The notes beneath the pieces are model-generated. The model was given only the letters and a program-made list of their open reading frames with translations, searched no databases and was not told the DNA's origin. A stretch of DNA of 64,000 nucleotides from Channallabes apus (lineage: Eukaryota > Chordata > Actinopteri > Siluriformes > Clariidae): positions 12,740,646 to 12,804,645 of the forward strand of contig CM060127.1 of assembly GCA_030522415.1 (NCBI GenBank), read 5' to 3'. The position numbers and the translations under genes were made by a program. Numbering within the stretch: the stretch's first letter is position 1; every line of letters begins with the position of its first letter. This document shows, in pieces, positions 21,636 through 33,307 of this stretch.

Positions 21636-23021
21636 TACCAGGTCCTTCTCAAAAAATTAGCATATTGTGATAAAGTTCATTATTTTCTGTAATGTACTGA
21701 TAAACATTAGACTTTCATATATTTTAGATTCATTACACACAACTGAAGTAGTTCAAGCCTTTTATTGTTTTAATATTGATGGTTGTGGCATACAGCTCAT
21801 GAAAACCCAACATCCCTATCTCAAAAAATTAGCATATCATGATAAGGTTCTCTAAACGAGCTATTAACCTAATCATCTGAATCAACTAATTAACTCTAAA
21901 CACCTGCAAAAGATTCCTGAGGCTTTTAAAAACTCCCAGCCTGGTTCATTACTCAAAACCGCAATCATGGGTGAGACTGCCGACCTGACTGCTGTCCAGA
22001 AGGCCATCATTGACACCCTCAAGCAAGAGGGTAAGACACAGAAAGAAATTTCTGAACGAATAGGCTGTTCCCAGAGTGCTGTATCAAGGCACCTCAGTGG
22101 GAAGTCTGTGGGAAGGAAAAAGTGTGGCAGAAAACGCTGCACAACGAGAAGAGGTGACCGGGCCCTGAGGAAGATTGTGGAGAAGGACCGATTCCAGACC
22201 TTGGGGGACCTGCGGAAGCAGTGGACTGAGTCTGGAGTAGAAACATCCAGAGCCACCGTGTACAGGCGTGTGCAGGAAATGGGCTACAGGTTGCAAATTT
22301 TGCATGTCATTCGGAAATCAAGGTGCCAGAGTCTGGAGGAAGACTGGGGAGAGGGAAATGCCAAAATGCCTGAAGTCCAGTGTCAAGTACCCACAGTCAG
22401 TGATGGTCTGGGGTGCCATGTCAGCTGCTGGTGTTGGTCCACTGTGTTTTATCAAGGGCAGGGTCAATGCAGCTAGCTACCAGGAGATTTTGGATCATTT
22501 CATGCTTCCATCTGCTGAAAAGCTTTATGGAGATGAAGATTTCATTTTTCAGCACGACCTGGCACCTGCTCACAGTGCCAAAACCACTGGTAAATGGTTT
22601 ACTGACCATGGTATTACTGTGCTCAATTGGCCTGCCAACTCTCCTGACCTGAACCTCATAGAGAATCTGTGGGATATTGTGAAGAGAAAGTTGAGAGACA
22701 CAAGACACAAGAATCTGCAAAAGGATTCCCGACCAAGTATTGAGTGCAGAACTGAACATAATTATTTGAAGGTTGACTTTTTTTGTATTCAAAACACTTT
22801 TCTTTTATTGGTCGGATGAAATATGCTAATTTTTTGAGATAGGGATTTTGGGTTTTCATGAGCTGTATGCCACAATCATCAATATTAAAACAATAAAAGC
22901 CTTGAACTACTTCAGTTGTGTGTAATGAATCTAAAATATATGAAAGTCTAATGTTTATCAGTACATTACAGAAAATAATCAACTTCATCACAATATACAA
23001 ATTTTTTGAGAAGGACCTGTA
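21636..23021 (+). mobile_element. Tc1-like transposon with IR/DR ends, complete but deleted inside
   Basis: 1386 bp, flanked by TA (21634-21635 and 23022-23023). The inverted repeats are about 200-220 bp (21636-21855 and 22826-23021). Each contains an outer and an inner direct repeat built on CTCAAAAAATTAGCATAT (left: about 21649 and 21820), the IR/DR layout known from Sleeping Beauty-type elements. The left and right arms are still highly similar, which suggests recent activity. The transposase gene has two deletions, so mobility would need a transposase in trans. Confidence 0.92.
21967..22819 (+). pseudogene. Tc1-like transposase, two internal deletions
   Basis: The ATG at 21967 opens MGETADLTAVQKAIIDTLKQ, then the helix-turn-helix (EGKTQKEISERIGCSQSAVS) and second DNA-binding domain to VYRRVQEMGYR. 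At about 22290 a deletion removes the segment with the first catalytic aspartate and shifts frame. The second frame continues SFGNQGARVWRKTGERE, VMVWGAMSAAGVGPLCF, the second catalytic residue in FQHDLAPAHSAKT, and the glutamate in NSPDLNLIENLWDIVKRKL (DD34E type). A second deletion after RDTRHKNLQ removes the C-terminus, and the rest is 3' UTR. It cannot make an active enzyme. Confidence 0.9.
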
Positions 23022-23023
23022 TA

Positions 23024-23330
23024 AGTGAAATATTGCTGAATCTACATGAATCTATCTATAATTTCTTAAATTAAGATTACAACTAAACAAATATATAATT
23101 ATTAATTTTATTATGTTAAGGAACTTACAAGCAAAAACTTGTACTGTTTGTCGTGTTCTATTGGTAGATAATTGTGCTAGTTTTAAGGAATTTATTTCTT
23201 GAAAAAAGCTAAATTGATCTTCCATTTGGAATAAGACATTTTTCGCTTGCAATTTTAGTCTCATTTCTCTAGAAATAAGCTTAATAATTATATATTTGGT
23301 TTGTTTGCTGAAATTATAGATAGTTTAGCT
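23024..23330. other. Unassigned AT-rich spacer
   Basis: About 300 bp between the Tc1 element and the next MITE; no features seen. Confidence 0.3.
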
Positions 23331-23332
23331 AG

Positions 23333-24150
23333 AATAAGGCCTTGTTCACACGGGCGTTAAAATCGACCGTTTTTCTGCCGTTCGTAGCGTCCGGTGACCG
23401 TGGATGAAGCGCCGAGGGTTTTCTACACATAGGAGTCAATGACGGTGTTCACACGGGCTTTGGTGACGTGTGTTTGTCCGGCTGCGCGTTTATACGGTGT
23501 TAAAAAAAGGATTGCATGCAGATTTTTCTTGCCATTCAAATCCCAATGAACGCAAGGAAACCGCGTCTAGTTCGTTTTCTCCGCGTCCATTTTACGCTTT
23601 GGAGGACCGGATATATCCCATGATCCTACATGCTATACAGGGAAATGCGGAAAAAATGCAAAAATAAAATGCTTAAAAATTAAAACTTGCGCGGAAATGT
23701 TCGCATTTCTTCATAAACCACAAAAAACTTGCTTTAATCCGACGTTGTGCAGTCGGAGGGTGAACCCAGGAGCGGCAGCAATTTTTTTCTCTCTCTACGT
23801 CGCCGTATTATTTTAAAAAATATGTTTATATATTATATAAAAATATAATAATTTAATTAGAATTTTTAAAACAATAAGATTAATGTCTAATATAGCAAAA
23901 TGGTCCATATTAAAAGAAGGCACCTCAAATAAAATGACAAGGGCTTTCATATCCAGTTCCCGACACACTGCCCCCACAGGTTAAACACACAAACTACAAT
24001 TTGGGCTGCAGGCTGTCGTTAGACAGAGACAAACGAACGCCAGTGTAGAAATCAATCGAGCGGCAATACAAAACGGAACATCAACCTATAGGACGTTCTG
24101 AGCTCGTTCATTTATCCAAAAATTTAACACCTGTGTGAACAGGGCCTAAA
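23333..24150. mobile_element. MITE with TGTTCACAC inverted ends
   Basis: Left AGGCCTTGTTCACACGGGCG followed by TTAAA (23337 on) matches, inverted, right TTTAACACCTGTGTGAACAG then GGCCT (24126-24149). AGAATA flanks both sides as a possible duplication. The interior has a second CACACGGGC motif (23451-23459) but no transposase. About 815 bp; superfamily unresolved (hAT is possible). Confidence 0.65.
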
Positions 24151-24269
24151 GAATATTTAACTTGATAAAATTTTGTTTTACTGTACGTAGTGAAGCCTTC
24201 ACCCTCCCCGTAATTACATTTTCAGTAAGATTTTATGTGTACAAAAATATTTTACAAAAATTATTACAA

Positions 24270-24605
24270 GATCTCATCTCATCTTCTATACCGCTTTATC
24301 CTTTATTCAGGACCTGAAGCCTATCCCAGAAGGCTTAGGGCACGAGGCGGGTTACACCATGGACAGGGTGCCAATCCATCGCAGGGCACACACACATACA
24401 CACTCACACACCCACTAACACACCACGGGCAATTTGGCAATGCCAATTAGCCTAACCTGCATATCTTTGGACTGTGAGAGGAAACCGGAGTACCCGGAGG
24501 AAACCCACCAAGCACGGGGAGAACATGCAAACTCCATGCACACAGAGACGGGAACGAACCCGGACCCTGGAGGTGCAAGGTGACAGTGCTAACCACTACA
24601 TATTT
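24270..24605 (-). mobile_element. V-SINE copy
   Basis: On the + strand: tail CTATACCGCTTTATCC at 24286, the CAATCCATCGCAGGGCAC block, V-domain complement GAGAACATGCAAACTCCATG, and head complement AGTGCTAACCACTACA at about 24586-24601. Nearly full length in minus orientation. Confidence 0.88.
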
Positions 24606-25274
24606 ATATTATTTATTTTTATTTTATTCATTTTATTTGTACTCTGACTTAGTAACCTGGGGTCCGTTCTTCGTACGTCGCTAACTCAGTTAGCTGGATT
24701 TGATTGTTGTGGATTTGTCCTGATCTTAGATTGTTTCGTTCTTCGATGCGCTTCTCGCATTTGTTGTCATAGCAACATGTCCGTAAGCTTGAACCTGCTC
24801 GGTAGCAGGTTTATTTCACGTAAACAGGATTAAGGCTGCACTCCTGGTGAGTTATGATTGGTTGAAATGGTGAGGTCACATCTGATTGGTTAAAGAGCAC
24901 GACTTACGCGGACTGACTCACGTGGGGAAAGAAAAGTATCTTGCATATATATTTATATATAATCGCTATCAAATATTATATTAGAACATAAATTCCTAGG
25001 TTTATTATTATCAAATGATATTACTATTATAATAAACCCTAGGCACGAGACAGCCGTCAAGACCATTAATACAAATTCTTGTATAATGTTAATTTTGTAA
25101 CACATTTATTTTTCAGGGGTTCGTCATGAATATGCAAATAAATATTTATATATAATAAAAATGTATATTGTTATACTGAAAAATTGGATGAAACAAATTT
25201 TATTATAAAATAAACAATATAAAAGTATACATGTTTTTGAAAACATATTAATATTTCTATTTTTCCATATTCAA

Positions 25275-25725
25275 CATATTTATTTTCATATTGCTTATTT
25301 TATTGTCTCATGTAATTTGTAATTTGTAAACCATATGCGCAAGGAATGCGCATATTATGTTCTAATATAATATTTGATAGCGATTATGTGTGTGTGGTGG
25401 TGCGGGGGGGATCCATGGCAGGGGGGCATTTCAGCGCATAACAGGTGTTACAAAAAAAATTTAGCTCGCTCTTTTGTCATTTGTTCAATCAATCAAAGGG
25501 CTTATGATCAGTGTTTCTACTGTCGATGCATATTGAAGAAATGGCAAAAGAGCGGCTCAATTTATTTTGTAACGTGTTATGCGCTGAAATGCCCCCTCCC
25601 ATGGATTGCCCCCCCTACATAATCACTATTAAAGATTATATTAGAACTTTAAATTCATAGGTTAATGGTTTCCAAATTACATGAGACAATAAAATAAAAT
25701 ATGCAATATGAAAATAAATGTTGTA
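25275..25725. repeat. Long imperfect palindrome (fold-back, arms ~200 bp)
   Basis: The left arm 25275-25490 pairs with the right arm 25530-25725 around a loop of about 40 bp. Matching blocks, from outside in: TGTCTCATGTAATTTG against CAAATTACATGAGACA; GTTCTAATATAAT against ATTATATTAGAAC; and a core of G7, ATCCATGGCAGGGGGGCATT and TCAGCGCATAAC against GTTATGCGCTGA, AATGCCCCCTCCCATGGATT, GCCCCCCC. The core (25402-25617) may be a separate MITE nested in an older inverted repeat. Confidence 0.75.
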
Positions 25726-25734
25726 TATGAAAAA

Positions 25735-25740
<6 letters not shown>

Positions 25741-25765
<25 letters not shown>
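25741..25765. repeat. (TA)n microsatellite
   Basis: A TA run following an A-run, between the palindrome and the outer inverted arm. Confidence 0.95.
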
Positions 25766-25815
25766 GCGCAGCCTTAATCCTGTTTACATGAAATAAACCT
25801 GCAACCGAGCTAGCA

Positions 25816-26058
25816 AGTATATGGGGTTAGTGATGTTCCATGTAACAGAGAGTCGCGATGGGATTGCACACAACATTTAACAACTAACCTAACAGCCATG
25901 ATATATATCATGTTTTTATATTTTCTTTTTAATAATAAAAACATAATAGCAATAAAACCGTCATAACCAGAAGAGCCAAGCTCCAGGTCTGCTAGCTACT
26001 TTGTATAAATTAAGAAATTAATTTATATGGCACTTTCCAGATGAAATTAAGATTAAGA

Positions 26059-26089
<31 letters not shown>

Positions 26090-26242
26090 ATCCTGCATTT
26101 TAAATCATTAAATAATTAAAGTAAGCAGTAAACTCTTGATTTTCTGTCTTATGTAAGTGCACATGTCTAGACGAGTTATTTGCTATTTTGTTCTTACGCT
26201 TTGTACAAGCAACAACTTTAATCAGATTGAACTCAAGGACTT
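25816..26242. other. Unassigned stretch with (AC)n
   Basis: Contains an (AC)n run at 26060-26089; otherwise no features seen. Confidence 0.5.
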
Positions 26243-26389
26243 CCCCGGTGCTGAATGAGCACCCATGGTGTTGAATTAATTCATGCATTATTAAATAAAC
26301 ACCTAAATTCTTTAAATAGGTGTATAACTGGTTACAAACGAACAGCGCGCGAGTCAATTCAACACCGTAGGCGTTAATTCAACACTGGG
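26243..26389. mobile_element. Small MITE, ~37 bp inverted ends
   Basis: Left CCCCGGTGCTGAATGAGCAC then CCATGGTGTTGAATTAA matches, inverted, right TCAATTCAACACCGTAGG then CGTTAATTCAACACTGGGG. Total about 147 bp. A GACTT/GATTT flank is too weak to be sure of a duplication. The repeated GGTGTTGAATT half-sites suggest protein-binding repeats. Confidence 0.55.
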
Positions 26390-27137
26390 GATTTCGCCCT
26401 GCAGGGAAACGCGATCAGACGCATAAGGGTGACATTGGAAAACGAGTCTCTGGCTCAGGTTGTTGGGGTTTTTTTTTTCTTCTTCCATGTATAAATATTT
26501 CTGCTTCTTTTATTATTCATAATTGCTCTCGGGGATTTCGTCCTACACACTGTTCCCTGTCAATTAAGTACACATCAGTGGAGACATGCTCACCTCCTCC
26601 GGGCCTTCAGTTTTCCTCAGGAATCAAATCTCAACGGTGGACTTTTTGTAAGCTCATTAGACCCCATCCCCCTCCCCCACCAAGTAGGCTCGCGCTCCGC
26701 TGCAGCGGCGTAATTAGACACATATTCCTTTCCGTCTTCACGCCGCCGAGAAGAACGCGCTCATTCTCGTGCTGACAGGAATTATTGCAGTGGTCCATCA
26801 CTGGGGAGGGAGGGAGATGAAATGGAGAAATGCATTGTGTGTATGTGTGTGGTTGACTTTTATTGCAGTGGTGTGCAAAAATAGTGTGTCTTGCCATGAA
26901 TAGTCTTTAGCTTTAAATAATCGTGGGAATGACTGACTCCCATCTTCAAAATGTGCTTTAAGATATAACACAGTGAGTCAGATTACTAATAATTCCTTTG
27001 TTGTTGTTATTGATGCAAAAAACAAATCCTTTTATATATAAACGGGGAATAAAAATAGATTTCAATTCGTTCCTTGTTACTTAGTGTAATAAGAAACACA
27101 TACTATGTATAAAAGATGGCTATAAATGCGCTACATT
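26390..27137. other. Single-copy-looking stretch, candidate conserved non-coding DNA
   Basis: 26490-26800 has balanced composition with homeodomain-like TAATTA/ATTAG motifs (for example GTAATTAGACAC at 26710) and no repeat signature. Function is not deducible from sequence alone. Confidence 0.25.
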
Positions 27138-27563
27138 TTAAAGAAGGCCGTACGTCCGTAAGTCGTAAGTCGAGGCCGTAAGTCGAGCAGGCTCGGAGTC
27201 CTCTCACAGTTATTCTCGTGAAACATTCAGTGAGTGGAATTCCTGATCCTTGAAACATGTACATAACTTGTCACGTATATGTCTGTTGGAACTGTGCACA
27301 CAATCATTCACCGACACCAGTTGCACGTTACACACAGGAACTCGGATGGACGTTGTTACCACATCTCTTGTACATTCCTGACCCCGATCCATGTCGTTAA
27401 AGGAGTTCCTGGGAGGCCGGCATTTCAGGTGTGAGCAAGCGATCATGGTTCTAGCATACTGAGAAAACGCTCTACCTCAATGGTATACAAGCATTAGTGA
27501 AGCACTAGGATAGGTGGATTAGTGTAGCAGAGGATAATATAAAGAAATAAATTGAGTTTATTT
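27138..27563 (+). mobile_element. Mariner-like element remnant (copy D)
   Basis: Starts TTTAAAGAAGGCCGTACGTC and runs through GTGAGTGGAAT, CACACAATCATTCACCGACA, GTTCCTGGGAGGCCGG and ACTGAGAAAACGCTCTACCT to AGTGTAGCAGAGGATAATAT. It carries the same internal deletion as copies A and C. A small local duplication of GTAAGTCG lies near 27160-27185. Neither TIR is preserved. Confidence 0.7.
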
Positions 27564-27944
27564 CATGGATGGAGTAGGAAACCATTTGCATTGGTCCTAC
27601 CCTGGATCAGGTCTCATTTCAGTAACCAACAATTTATACATCTCAGATTGTAACTCTGAGCTCATTTTGGTTTGCTAGAGGTTTATCAGTCTCTCACTGT
27701 TGAGGGAGAAAGGATGCTGGTCCTGATGTCAGGATCAAATGGAAAGGTGAGAATAGTAGGCAATAAAAGTAGAAACAGAATCACAGTGATGCAGTAGCTA
27801 TATCATACTAAGATATTACAACATCATAAATACAATACAGCAACTTCAAATTCAAAGCATCACATCAGGCTACAACTTACTGTTAGAGTCTGAAGGTACA
27901 CTATGTTTAGTACATACACTAAGTTATTTCTAGTTCGGTTCATT

Positions 27945-28500
27945 CAGGTTTATTTATATAACGGCTTTGACAATGGTCATTGATGCAAAGCAGCTTTACA
28001 GAATCAAAGAATTATGTAAATTAGACGGAAAAGTGTGAGGAAAATGACTAAATCAGAATGATCAGATCATCCCCGATGAGCAAGCCAAGGAAAAACTCCC
28101 TGAGATGGCGTAGAAAGAAACCTTTCTAAAAGGAACCAGACTCAACAGGGAACTCATCCTCATCTGGGTGTTATCAGATAGCAGGAATTGATCTGCAGTC
28201 TTACTGTGTGTTAGACGGCTGGACGTTCGGTATAACAGGAGAGGTCATTAAGTTAATATGGAGTCCAGTTTCATTATTGGAGGCTCAGGGGCAAAACTGT
28301 GTGTAGGAATTGTAGTCCTGAGATAATGAGCGACTGCAGACAACAGCTGTCTGCATCAGCCGAGTCCAGGACCGTCTTCATGGTCAGGTGGACCTGTCCT
28401 CACCCACCTCGCCACACACATCCCAAGCAGACCTCACGGGGCCAGACTCAGCAGAGAGCCAGTTGCGTCACACTCGGAGACACCACACACATCAAAAAAA
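27945..28500 (+). mobile_element. Dispersed repeat family with ATTTATATA-GC-TT start, long copy
   Basis: Begins TTCAGGTTTATTTATATAAC and has ACAATGGTCATTGATGCAAA, GCAGCTTTACAGAATC, GATGAGCAAGCCAAGG, AAAAACTCCCTGAGATGG and GGAACCAGACTCAACAGGGA, all shared in order with the insertion at 40570-41490. The 3' part is uncertain. No coding content; class unknown. Confidence 0.7.
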
Positions 28501-28589
28501 GGGCATCACACCTCAACACTGAACATGAAGTTTCTGAATATCTTCAGTCTGCTAGGAGTTTCCAGAAGGTTCGTTGTCAGTAAATTAAC

Positions 28590-30777
28590 CTAATCTGCAG
28601 TTTGGATGTGGATGAAAGGCTAAAACATGTACTGTAGAAATGCAAATGTTCAAAACTTCATTTAACTTCATTGACTCTTACTCCAATTACATCATTAACC
28701 TACTAATGCTAAAACAGTGATGTAGTGAATAAAATTTGATCAACTTTGATTTAGCTAAATCTGAGATACGATGTCTATTTCAGGACGTTCTATCCAGGAC
28801 ATCTAGCCTGTTATTGCGACTTTAGCTGGCTGGAAATGTACAAGCAGGCCGTTGGTGTTAAATAACTAATTACTATGAGTTTACGTCAGAGAAATAGAAC
28901 TTGTTTTATGAATTCATTTCTATCACCTGTTTTCCTTCTCTGCCCAAGTGACATATTGCACTCTGGCTACTCTAGGCCTGCCTGGGCCTGATTTTTCTTT
29001 CTTGTAATGCATAGGTTTATGTTCCATATAGCATGTGTGACAGTGATTTTAGCCATTTCGGTGTAATGTGCGGCTGTGCTGCATTACCGCGAACGTGTCC
29101 GCGCTTGCCGCCTGAATGCGAATGAGGCCGCTGAGTGCTTTTTGCGCAGCATGTCTGAATAAATGGACCCGTGTGTGAATGACTGCACAGACGGAGGCCG
29201 AGCGCCTCAACCTGCCAAACATTGAAAGAAAACAAGGAGGAAAGCAGAAGGGATTGAATGAGACACATTCACAATCGAGGGGAGAGAGAAGGAAAAAAAA
29301 CAGGAAAATTACAGAAAAAGAGACAGAGCGGGGGAAGTGCAGAGGCAGGTGGTGCAGAGGAAGCGTAACGTGACATGGAGATAATTAAAAAAACATATCT
29401 TTATATATTAAAAAGGAAAAGAGCTCAGCACAGCAGGATCATTAGGACTCTGTCTATAATATATATCAACCCCCTGCCCTTGTTGCCCCGAGGGCTGAGA
29501 AACTGCTGCTCCATCTCGACCCTGTGCTCAAGAGAGGCTCGGAGAAGGGAAAAGCGAGACAGAGAGCGCGGGAGAGAGAGATAGGGAGTAATGAGAGTGA
29601 ATAAGAAGTGCGAAGCGCTAGTAGCTGCTAAATGAGTCTGAACTGCAAGCAGGTCCCATCAGGCCAGGTGGCACAAGTAAATGGCATTTTTCCCCAACTG
29701 CACAAGACAAGGGTGACTCAACATGCACTTAGCGGTGGCTCCTGGAGGACCTGTGTCACCTCCTGGAACATGTAATATTAGCTGTCAGCCATCAGCTGGA
29801 AGACCATTTGCTATTATTGCTGACCGCCCCTCCCCTGCCCTTTTGCCAAGTCGCCGTGTCCTTAAACTGTGAACTGAGTGGTCACTTCAAAAGTGAAAAC
29901 CATAAAAACAAACAAGAGACAAATCCATTTGATGATACACACAGACAGGGGACGGAGGAACGGAGAGTATATTATCTGCTTAGATGATCTTATAATGAGT
30001 GAAAAGCTGAGAATCTGGGACATGTTTTCTATTTAATACTGTTCAAAAGAAATCAACTAATGCTGAGAATCACATGAGATCAACAAGTTAACCAATCCAG
30101 TTCAAGTCAGGACATTGACCAACAGGAAGACAGGAGACAGTCTAACCCGAGACCATGGCACGAGCTGGAAGACCAAAGTCAAACCAAAACCAAGGTACTG
30201 TAGGTGTTTTGTAACCAAGATCTACTTAAAAACAAGTTTTTTTTCTGCCTCATTCTTTAAAAAGTCTGTCCACATAAAACGCAAGAACATGGCAAACCAA
30301 CAGGTGGCGATATAAGCAACAATTGTTAAAGTCTGTTTTTTTTTTTTATTAAAATTGTGGTGCATTACCATAGGTTTTGATTGTTATAAATTTTCCTGAC
30401 ACAGATCATGAAGTTTGAATGCATTCCACAGTTCAGAGACTCATATGAAGTTTCTCTATGGATAACCAGAACTAGCAAAAAAAATACCAACTCGATTTAG
30501 CTCAGTGAGACTGCAGAAGCCCCAGGACATTAAGGTGAACTTTGGAATGCATTTTTATAGATTTTAATGTGTTGTGGAACTTGGTTCCTATTACTTTCAT
30601 TGTACTCATGAAGAACTTGATGTGATAGTAGCTATTCTGCACCAAGACCTCGGGTACTCACATACACCTCAATTTTCCAATCCAAACTATCTCTTTAATC
30701 CATGTCGGCCAATCAGAAGTCTGAAAAAATGTTACTCCTGGTTATGTCACACTTTGACATCAAACAAAGGAGATAAA
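28590..30777. other. Single-copy-looking stretch
   Basis: No repeats or coding sequence recognised apart from purine-rich tracts (29220-29350, 29530-29590). 29640-29870 is the part most like conserved non-coding DNA and is listed separately. Confidence 0.3.
29640..29870. promoter_or_regulatory. Candidate conserved non-coding element
   Basis: Balanced, non-repetitive sequence with TGTCAGCCATCAGCTGGAAG (E-box CAGCTG) and AATGGCATTTTTCCCC. It has no ORF and no transposon signature, in a window where almost everything else is repeat. The call is based on texture only; alignment to other teleosts would decide it. Confidence 0.22.
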
Positions 30778-31155
30778 GGCAAGACACTCACTCACTTACT
30801 TATCTTCCATATTGCTTTATCCTGTATACAGGGTCGCTGGGGTCTGGAGCTTATCCCAGGAAACTCCCAGGGAACAAAGTGCAGTACACTCTGGATGGGA
30901 AGCCAATCCATCACAGGTCACACACATACAGTATACACACACTCACATGCACACTACAGCCAATTTGGAAATGCCAGTTAGTCTAATCTGTTTGTCTTTG
31001 AATTGTGGGAGGAAACCGGAGCACCCAAAGGAAATCCACCAAGCATAGGGGGAACATGCAAACTCCATGCACACATAACCTTAGGCGGGAATTGAACCTG
31101 GACCCTGCAGCTGCAAGGCAACAGTAATAACCACTAAGCCATGATTCTGCCCAAG
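30778..31155 (-). mobile_element. V-SINE copy
   Basis: + strand order: tail complement CTTTATCCTGTATACAGGGT, CCAATCCATCACAGGTCACA, V-domain complement GAACATGCAAACTCCATGCA, and head complement ending near CCACTAAGCCATG. Close to full length. Confidence 0.88.
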
Positions 31156-32671
31156 GCAAGGCAGATAGGAAATAAAGTTTATTAAAAAGAAAAAAAAAAT
31201 ACTGTATGTATGCATGGACTAGGCACAAGTCCATTTTTAGACCAAAACACATGCAAGAGCTAAGAGACACAGACGGAAACTAGAACAAAGTAGGGACGAG
31301 CACAATTTAAGATTAATTCAGGGGCCAGCGGACCAAGTCTAAGGTTGTTTCAAACCCTTAGGACATGATCTAGCCGGGGCTAGGGGACCAAGTCTTTGAT
31401 CTTGTTCTGATCCTAAAGTTTATTGCTGTACTTATTGTACACCTAAAAGCTTGAATATCTAATTCTAATATCTAATATCTCAAATTACTAGAACCTAATA
31501 TTTGCCAACTACCAGTAGTGTTTTTAATTGAAAGCCAAGTTTAAAGATCTTTAAAAATATCAACTATATACTGTAAAAAGTACAAGCATTGTTCATAGAT
31601 CCTATTGGATGGAAACGAGACCTAGTGTAGACTTTCAACTGGATTGTCCTATTAAATTGTATATATATGTGAGAAAGACAGCAGCAGTTACGTAACATGT
31701 CTCGGGTGCCTTTGAGGTTTGGTCACAAACAGACTGGAATGATGGCTTTATTGTGCCTAGAACACTTTCCAGTCTTGACAAAGAAGAAGAAATCCTAAAA
31801 TGAATAATAAGAATGAGTGAGAGAGAAGGAGAGAGGGGGAAAAAAAACAAAACGATGAGGCAGGAGGCATTGTAACACACTCATTTCTTGAACTAGGGAG
31901 CACAGGTAATAACATCCATAATCAGAGCAGAACAGCACTCGGTAGCGTAGCGCGATGAGAGCTGATTGGGGCTGAAGGCATTTCTGGGAAGAGATGATTA
32001 AATGAGAACATTGTAGGATGAGGTGATAGATGGGAGGAAAAAAGAGAGGGAGAGAGAGAGAGTAAAATGTATGCATCGGGAGAGAGTAGGAAGGCTGCCG
32101 AAAGCAGGCGAGAGGGATAGACAGAACCTGAAAATCAGTAAGCGGGAGAGAGAGAGAGAGAGAGGCGGGAGTAGAGGAAGCAGAGGAATCAGACTGCAGC
32201 AACGTTAACGGGTGACACGTTCATTATCTGGGCCTGTTTGTGGAGAGGAGGCGAGCTTTGCTCGATTGAAAGGTGTGACTGTCTCCCATTACAGCTGTCC
32301 GGCTCCAGAAATACCGCCATCACACACTTCTTGCAGCCCACACACACACACACACACACACACGCTATGAACTCACATCCTGTTAGCATAAATTGTCTCT
32401 AAGCTCAGACCTAGAATGAGCATCCTACATGTTCATTGTTCTGTGTGAGGCAGGGGCGTGGCCACATCTGTGTAATAAGCCTTGCCACCCCAGTTGCCCC
32501 CCCAGTCCCAGGTTTAATGAATCCTCTTTAAACAATAATGATCTCAGTCCACTTCCATGCACTTGACTTTGTAGACGCAAGGGACAGAGCTGTAGCACTG
32601 CAGAAATGCTGTGTGTTTTGGAAAATTGGAAAGAAAAAAAAACTGAATAGGAAAATAAACCCTGAGAGGTG

Positions 32672-32736
<65 letters not shown>

Positions 32737-32999
32737 CAGTTATAAATATAATTATTGAGGCTCCTGGGTGGCTATCACTACCATGGCCTGTGTTCAAGGA
32801 ACCAACCCCAACCAATTGGACTAGTCCCAGTCCCAAGCCTGGATAAATTGGTGAGGGTTGTGTCAGGTGTCAAACCTGGGTCAAATTAAATAGTACTCAC
32901 ACCCAATGATAGTATGTGGTGACCCCTACATATCAGCTGAAAGAGGAGAAACTTCTGAGAATTGTTGAGTGATATTTAGGTTGTTACAGTATAGGGACA
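31156..32999. other. Unassigned stretch with microsatellites
   Basis: (AC)n at 32339-32363 and 32677-32731; GA-rich runs at 31810-31840, 32040-32065 and 32145-32165. The ORFs here are shadows of these simple repeats. Nothing else recognised. Confidence 0.4.
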
Positions 33000-33300
33000 T
33001 GGTGGCTTAGTGGTTAGCACCGTCATCTAGCACCTCCCGGGCTCTGGGTTCGATTCCCGAGTCGGGCCTGCGAGCTTGGAGACTGCATGTTCGCCCCATG
33101 TTTGGTGGGTCTGGTTTCCTCCCACAGTCCAAATACTTGCAGATTAGGCTAATTGGCGTTCCCAAATTGCCTGTAGTGTGTGAATGTTGACCAGAGGTCC
33201 TACCGCCGTCGTAAATAATTGGAATAAATACAATGGTCACCACTGGGCCTTACAGTCCCTAGTTATGACTAGGTTGATTTACTGTATAGAATATGGATGG
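33000..33300 (+). mobile_element. V-SINE, variant-tail subfamily
   Basis: Head ATGGTGGCTTAGTGGTTAGC and GGTTCGATTCCC, then V-domain GTTTCCTCCCACAGTCC. The tail is not the GATAAAGCGGTA type: it reads GGAATAAATACAATGGTCAC then CACTGGGCC, ACAGTCCCTAGTTA. The same tail is on the copy at 46150-46436, which defines a second subfamily. Confidence 0.8.
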
Positions 33301-33307
33301 ATGGAAA

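Larger units (their letters stand above)
24650..25815. mobile_element. DNA transposon remnant with long internal palindromes
   Basis: The left arm (24791-24840, AACCTGCTCGGTAGCAGG to GGATTAAGGCTGCA) has its inverted partner at 25766-25814 (GCGCAGCCTTAATCCTG to AACCGAGCTAGC), roughly 48 bp. Upstream, 24650-24790 (GGTCCGTTCTTCGTACGTCG) resembles a transposon end that is not repeated on the right, so the right end is lost. Inside are a further large palindrome (25275-25725) and a direct copy of part of its arm (24960-25000). No coding sequence; superfamily unknown. Confidence 0.6.

Noticed and set aside
22421..22792. Minus-strand 123-residue ORF
   Set aside because: Antisense to the Tc1 transposase.
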